NCBI GenBank assembly: GCA_026770585.1
Contig: MU646925.1
Location: 127,440 to 138,046, forward strand
Source: Baffinella frigidus
Lineage: Eukaryota; Cryptophyceae; Cryptomonadales; Baffinellaceae
DNA length: 10,607 nucleotides
Direction of reading: 5' to 3'
A program made the translations under genes and the position numbers. Below, piece by piece: positions 1-6,100 of this stretch. Positions within the stretch are counted from its first letter, which is position 1. Each line of letters opens with the position of its first letter. Below the pieces are notes generated by a model that saw nothing but the letters and a program-made list of their open reading frames with translations, had not been told where the DNA came from and did no database searches.

Positions 1-72
1 GGTCCCAATGAGGCCGAAGTGCGTGACGGTTGCTGGTGTGGTGCCGATGGAGGCCGCGACGTCTTGTGATTC
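1..72 (-). CDS. Exon running off the window, E-S-Q-D-V-A-A-S-I-G
   Basis: The acceptor CCTCCTCCCCCACAG has a strong pyrimidine tract. Open codons then read E-S-Q-D-V-A-A-S-I-G-T-T-P-A-T-V-T-H-F-G then L-I-G-T to the window edge. Phase 0 fits exon 798-636. It is the intact sister of the 162-94 head, so it is the better candidate for the next exon of the gene. Confidence 0.45.
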
Positions 73-93
73 CTGTGGGGGAGGAGGGGCGGT

Positions 94-162
94 TCAGATG
101 TGCCAGGTGAGGCCGAAGGTTGCTGCCGTGCTGCCTAGGCAGGCAGAGACGTCTTCTGATGC
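94..162 (-). CDS. Candidate exon head, A-S-E-D-V-S-A-C-L-G
   Basis: The good acceptor CCTCCCCTCGCAG leads to A-S-E-D-V-S-A-C-L-G-S-T-A-A-T-F-G-L-T-W then H-I and a stop. It is paralogous to the head at 72-1. Phase 0 fits exon 798-636. The stop suggests either an exon end inside this stretch (no clear donor) or a dead copy. Confidence 0.35.
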   Translation of the reverse strand, partial: ASEDVSACLGSTAATFGLTWHI

Positions 163-415
163 CTGCGAGGGGAGGCTGGGGGGCATCGGTCAGGTTCACG
201 TCACCACTTCCCGTAGATTCCTGGACGTGAGCGTACAACAAACATCCACCTAGCGAGCAAGGACCTTTTCACCTTAAATTCAAGTTAAAATTCCGGTTAG
301 GTTCCAGGGCAATGGATAAGGTTCTACTACGAATCGTTTAGATGGACTGTATCCGTGAAGCCCCCGGTGGCTGCTAAGTGGTAGGGAAAAATCACGGCCA
401 CCCTCGAGTGGTTAC
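163..415. other. Stretch without a supported gene
   Basis: Putative intron DNA. The part next to 415 begins (on the minus strand) GTAACCACTCGAGGGTGGCC, which closely matches the intron start at 8238. I see no open frame with support and no array here. Confidence 0.4.
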
Positions 416-495
416 CTTGACGGTCAACGGGACGTTGCTGACAGAGGGGCGCAGCAACTTCTGTTCTGTCATCTTGGCGTTGGGTCCCGTCTATT
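416..495 (-). pseudogene. Copy of the 3' end of exon 798-636 with good donor
   Basis: It reads G-P-N-A-K-M-T-E-Q-K-L-L-R-P-S-V-S-N-V-P then L-T-V-K and ends AAG|GTAACC. It parallels G-P-N-A-K-M-S-E-E-T-L-L-R-L-S-V in exon 798-636. The 5' side has no acceptor. The copy may be the true 3' part, with the 798-636 exon the duplicate, or it may provide an alternative donor. Confidence 0.5.
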
Positions 496-635
496 TTTCC
501 TCACCAATTTGGTGAGCCCGGGCCCTTTCCCGCTCCGAAGTTGACGAATGTGTACTGCAAACCCAGGGGTGTCAACTTGAGAAAAGTCTGACAGTCAACC
601 CGAGTGAGGCAGAACTGGGATTCCGGATTCTGGAC

Positions 636-798
636 CTTGACGGTCAACGGGACGTTGCTGACAGAGAGGCGCAGCAACGTCTCTTCCGACATCTTGGCGT
701 TTGGCCCCGCGTTGTCGCCCGACACGCCCGTGACACTGGGCGAGGTCGGGTCGTAGAACTCGAAAGTGGCCCCTAGGGTCGCGCGTGCGGGGTAGTTC
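636..798 (-). CDS. Exon 9, end of second domain, A-T-F-E-F-Y-D-P
   Basis: After CTTATACGACAG it reads N-Y-P-A-R-A-T-L-G-A-T-F-E-F-Y-D-P-T-S-P, then S-V-T-G-V-S-G-D-N-A-G-P-N-A-K-M, then S-E-E-T-L-L-R-L-S-V-S-N-V-P-L-T-V-K. It is 163 nt, phase 2 in. I end it at AAG|GTCCAG because the copy at 416 ends at the same point with a good donor (AAG|GTAACC). Otherwise the frame runs on to a stop after G-S-P-N-W at 501. F-E-F-Y-D-P is an IPT/TIG-like terminal strand. The frame is open from 815 down. Confidence 0.62.
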
Positions 799-3094
799 CT
801 GTCGTATAAGGGCCGTTAAGACCCATACGCCTCTTTCTGAAACTTGAATAAGACATAAGACTTCTATCGAAACGGTCGCGCGTGCTGGGTGGTTCCTACC
901 GTGACAGGGGGAGCTGCGTTATTGAGGATGTACAATTCCTGTGGCACACGCGCCATTAAAGCTCAGAAGCCTCCTACCAACCTGTGGTACACCATAGGAT
1001 GAGTCTAGCGTTGCGGAGGTCCGGTTTGGCTGTCGGAAGAACTCAAAGGTGGCCCCGAGAGTCGCGCGTGCTGGGTGGTTCCTGTGGTGAACGCGCCATT
1101 AAAGCTCATAAGCCTCGAACCGAAACTTGAAACGCATAAGACTTCTATCAAAACGGTCGCGCTTGCTGGGTGGTTGGTTCCTGTGGCACACCCGCCATTT
1201 AAGATAGGGTAAAGATACATTGGTTTTCGGGTTCCAGGATTCGGGGTTCGGCTTTCGGGATAATAGGGTTTACCGGAAAGGCAGGGAGGTTTCAGGTTTC
1301 GGGAGAGGCTCGAACCCAAACCTTTCACGTCAACTTGAGAATTGTCGGTCGACCAGAATGAGGCAGAGCAGCAAAGAGTCATGCGGGTTCGGGAGAGGTT
1401 CGGGAGAGGCTCGAAACCTGTGGTAGACGCGGATGGACGCCACGCCTGGGAGCACCGATTCTGAGCAGCACGGTGTTTTGATCGTCACCACCAGCGCCTG
1501 TTTGGGGTTTGGGGTTTGGGGTTTGGGGTTTGGGGTTTGGGGTTTGGGGTTTGGGGTTTGGGGTGTGGGGTGTGGGGTGTGGGGTTTGGAGGTTGGGGTT
1601 TAGTGTTTAGGGTTTGGGGTTTAGGTTTTGGGGTGTGCCTGGACGCGGTTAGGGTGCAGCGAGGGGTCCTCGCGCGTGAAGACAACTACCTGGTGAGGGG
1701 GTTGGGGTTAGGGGTTATGGTGCAGGGTTAAGGGTTGCGGTTTCAGAGTTTGTGGTCTCGGGGTTGGAGTATATTGTTTCGGGGAAGGGGCTTAGGGTAA
1801 TGTTTCGGGGAAGGGGCTTACGGTTTGGGTAATGTTTCGGGGAAGGGGCTTACGGTTTGGGGTATGGGGTTTGGGGTGGAGGGGTGAGAGAAGACACCTC
1901 CGCAGCATGGTCACCCGCGCCACTCGCGAACACAACCTCAACCACGACGTTGTGCACCGCAACGACCCCCGATTTTCGGGTTTACGGTGTTCGTGTTTCG
2001 TGTTTGGTGTTTCGGGTTTCGGGCTTCGGGCTTCGGGTCTCGGGCTGCGGGTTTTGGGGTTCGGGGTATAGGGTTGAGGCCAAGGACGGCACCTCTGCAG
2101 CCAGGTCCTCCGCGCCACTCGCAAAGACAAACTCGACGACGATGTTCTGCACCACATCCACTCCGGGAAAATCGTCGAGGATCAGCTGAAGTTGGTTCTT
2201 GGTACTGATCGAGCCGCGGGAAGGGAAGAACGATCGGATGCGCGTGTCGGGCGCCGTCCTGGTTTTGTATTATTCAAGGGTTAGTTGTAGCATCAATCGC
2301 AACGTGCACCCCTCAACCTCCTCCTCTTACTCCCTACCTTCATCTTGCTCCTACAAACTTCGTCTCTCGCCGTCCTGGCATAAGTTGCCGCTTTAGACAA
2401 GTTGACGGTTAGTGCCAGCTCCAAAAGTCGACGGTTTAGTACCAGTACCCTCAGTTCCGTCGGGTTGAGGGTTCCGGGAACAGGGCTTCGGGTTCCGGGT
2501 TCCGAATTTCCGGTTGAGAAACAATTATGGAGTTTTTCGGGGGGGTTGTTTCAGGGGTATGGTGTAAGGTGTATGGTTTCGGACACAGGGGATCGGGAGT
2601 ATGTGTAGCGGAAGGTGGACGGCAACAAAATGGGCATGGTTGTAGGTGCATGGTTTCGGGGTCTCGGGAGCAAGTACGTGTAAGGAAGTCGGAGGGGAAC
2701 GAGATGGCGGTGCCATCCGGGAGGAGGGAGGCGGGGGTATGCTTTCAGGGGTATGGTTCGCCGAAATTCCGTAGATGTTCTATGGCAGCAATTCCGTAGA
2801 ACTCTTATGGTAGCAAGAGCCGTAGGAACATAGGGCCATCCTATGGACCCAACACCAGGTTTCGGGGCTTCGGGAGTACGTGTAACGGAAGTCGGAGGGG
2901 AACAAGAGATGGCGATGCCGTCCGGGAGGAGGGAGGTGGGGGTATGTTTTCGGGCGTAACGTTTCAGGGACAGGCGTTATTCACGAAATCGCTTTGTAGT
3001 CCGCTGTGTGGTCCGCCAGCCTCAAACGGTCAAAGCACTTCTTTGACCCCCTGCACCCCATCTATATCTATCTATATATCTATCTATCTATCTA

Positions 3095-3153
<59 letters not shown>

Positions 3154-6100
3154 ATATATATATACCACGCCGGCCAGTGTCAGGTCTCCTCCCAAACCCT
3201 AACCGCCAAAGGTGCAGGGGGAAGGAGTGCATGTAACGGAAGTCGGAGGGGAACAAGATGGCGGTGCCGTTCGGAAGGAGAGGGCTTCAGGTGCATGATT
3301 TCAGGTGTTTCGGGGGCAGTACTTCAGGTGTTTCGGGTCAGGGTTTCGTGCTTTCAGGTGTGTGGTTTTGGGGTATCGGGAGTAAGTACGTGTAACGGAA
3401 GTCGGAGGGGAACGAGATGGCGGTGCCGTCGGGGAGGAGGAGCTGAAGCACGAGCGTTGCTGCGATCGTTGCTGGTGGAATCATCACGGCCACCTGTTGT
3501 CACCACACAGTGTTCTTCAGAGGAAATTTCGACGGAAAATCCGGGAGAAATGTCGGTTAATAATAAGATGTGTGTTTGTGTCGAGCAATTGTTGGTTCGT
3601 GGATGGCGGTGCCGTCTGGGAGGAGGAGCTGAAGCACGAGCGTTGCTGCGATCGTTGCTGGTGGAAGAGAGATTGAAAATTTATTGCCAAACAACCAGCG
3701 TCAGCGCCGCACATGCTACGCATTGTGCCACTTACTGTACCCCGTGTCGGCCGCTCATACGAGCATTTTCCGGGTGGATTCTAACTCCACCTCCTACCGT
3801 AGCTCAGAATGAGAGCTCAGCATGGCAACTCAGCATCATAGCTCAGCAGCTTCGCGGGTGTTACTTGGCAATGAAGTCGACATATCGCAAAAACGCGCGC
3901 GCTGGGGAGGAGGGCCTATGCTGATTCCTACTGCTGGTGGAATCGTCACTATCACCTGCTCAACCACAACGTGCGATTTTTTTAATACATTCAAGATGTC
4001 CGTACGGGCTACAGGTTTGGGTATTTATTGAGTCCCGCTCAGCTGTACTTGCTCAATAAAGCAACTTGCCCTCTCTCTCGCATTCACGAAATGGTGCCGT
4101 CCGGGAGGATGAGCTGAAGCACGAGCGTTGCTTTCAGAGGAAAACGGCTCCAAGAACGCACCAATGGCTCCAAGACCGCACCTCGAATACCCCCACCAGC
4201 ATCGTTGCTGGTGGGATCGTCACTGTCACCTGCTCCACACGAGCAAAACGATGAATACATTTGAGTTGGATCCATTTGTTGAATACATGTGGTGAATGTA
4301 TTCACGAACCTGATTCGTTCGTGGTGGTGGTGGGGGGGTTCAACTACGAACAAACGCGGTTGGTGCACTTCAATTCACAGGGTTTGTGGCCGGACCTCGG
4401 TCAATATTGGTTTTTACCCCCACCGTTTCAAATTGCGAGGAACAATGAGAACTTCCAAGTCTGCAGTTCGAAAAATCGAGAACGGCCAAGTCCTACCAGA
4501 ATAGCTCTTCTTCAATTCAGAGGAGTGGCGTTCGGACCTCAGCAGCTCCACCCCCGATGTCGAAAATCGAACACATGATAAACTTTTATTGGTTATTGAA
4601 CCGCCATTCACAAAATCCCTTTGCAGTCCGCTGTGTGGGATGGGTGGCGGTCGGACCTCAGCGGCGCCACCCCCGATTTCGACGATCGAACTGGCGTTCG
4701 CGGCGACGTTCCCCGCACTGTTGAGGGTTTGGGGTTTTGCGTTTGGGATTTGGGGTTTGGGGTTTGAGGTTTGTGGTCTAGGGTTTGGGGTTTGGGGTTT
4801 GGGGTTTGGGGTTTGGGGTTTGGGGTGTGAGGTTTAGGGTTTAGGGTTTGGGGTTTAGGGTTTAGGGTTTACCGTGCTCGTGTCCCCGAAACCCACCGAC
4901 ATTGTTTAGGGGTTATGTTTCATGGTTTATGGTTTATGGTTTATGACTAATGGTTTATGGTTTAGTGTTTATGGTTCAGGGTTCAGGGGTTTACCCTCCA
5001 AACACGATCCGCACGAGATGATGCCGCGTCGTGTCCGCGAGCAGCAGCGCTGGTTTGGGGTTTCGGGTTTGGGGTTTCGGGTTTCGGGTTTCGGGCTTCA
5101 AGTTTTAGGGTTTTAGGGTCTTAGGGTTTTAGGTGTTTTAGGGTTCTAGGTGTTTTAGGGTTTGGGGATTGGGGATTGGGGTTTGGGGTTTGGGGTTTGG
5201 GGTTTGGGGTTTGGGGGTTAGGGTTTAGGGTTTAGGGTTTAGGGTTTAGGGTAGTTTTGTAGGGTTCATGGTTTAGTGTTTAATCTAAGGTTTAAGGTGT
5301 GCCTGGTTTTAGAAGCACTGGTTCAGGGTTTGGGGCAGGGTTTAAGGATTGTAGGGTTGTGGTTTATTATTATTATAGAGTTTTAGTGTTTTAGGAACAA
5401 AACCTGGGAAGTTGCTGCCGGACGCGACCAGCGGTACCCCCCCGTCCGTGTAGTAACAGGTAAAAGCGGATTGTAGGGCACGTCCGGTTTGTACCAGAAA
5501 AAAACCTTACAATTAATTTTTTACGCTCTTTCAATTCGGACATGGAGAAAATTCCTGGTACAAACCGGACGTGCCTGGTACAAATCAGACTTACAATCTA
5601 CTTTTACCCGTAGTATTCTCGGTCCGGTCGCGGAGGGGCAAAACCTGGGAACTTGCTGACAGTCGCGACCAGCGGAACACCCCCATCCGTGTAGTAAAAA
5701 ACCGGCGTGTACACAGACACGACTGGCTTACCGGACGACAGGTACGTGAATGTGAAAAACGCCGTTTTGAGGGAGGAGCCGCCCACGAGCCCGATGGAGA
5801 GCGTGAGGGGCGTTTCGATGAAGAGGTCTGTAGTTGCGTGGCCGATGGAGATGATGATGGATGTGGATGCGGATGATGACCTGAGATGGGGTGTGGGGTT
5901 TGGGGTGTGGGGTTTAGGGTTTGGGGTGTGGGGTGTGGGGTTTTGGGTTTTGGGTTTTGGGTTTGGGGTGTGGGGAGTGGGGTTTGGGGTTTGGGGTTTA
6001 GGGTTCAGGGTTCAAGGTTTAGGGTTTAGGGTTTAGGGTTTAGGGTTTAGGGTTCAGGGTTCAGGGTTTAGGGTTTAGGGTTTAGAGTTTAGGGTTTAGG

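Larger units (their letters stand above)
2602..3287 (-). pseudogene. Four decayed 3'-half copies of the L-P-D-G-T exon
   Basis: Copies of the L-P-D-G-T...F-R-Y-T half lie at about 2632-2602, 2730-2678, 2932-2880 and 3285-3231. Damage differs in each: donor GTAC changed to ATAC (2602), one base lost before the Y-T codons (2678), two bases gained after A-I-S (2880), and donor GTAC changed to ATGC (3231). All lack the I-P-P-A-T half. Spacers hold degenerate GGTTTCGGG runs, a short A-T-T-C-C-G-T-A-G-A repeat at 2765-2800 and the TATC microsatellite. Confidence 0.55.

Noticed and set aside
1516-1731. Frames rich in G-F-G-V-W-G-L on the plus strand or P-N-P-K-P-Q-T on the minus strand
   Set aside because: Pure translation of TTTGGGG-type repeats.
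3799-3850. tRNA gene at TAGCTCAGAATGAGAGC
   Set aside because: The D-arm-like piece has no anticodon or T arm downstream. AGCTCAG simply repeats several times here.
2944-3924. Plus-strand 326-codon open frame
   Set aside because: It runs through the TATC microsatellite (S-I-Y-L-S-I repeats) and antisense through exon copies. There is no domain, and the same stretch holds better-supported minus-strand exons.
4024-4060. Polyadenylation signal AATAAA on the plus strand
   Set aside because: It lies in a small hairpin with no plus-strand gene before it.
4873-4902. Adding the 30 nt island as an exon of the chain
   Set aside because: It has no acceptor, and no frame satisfies both neighbours, whereas skipping it gives a perfect phase join.
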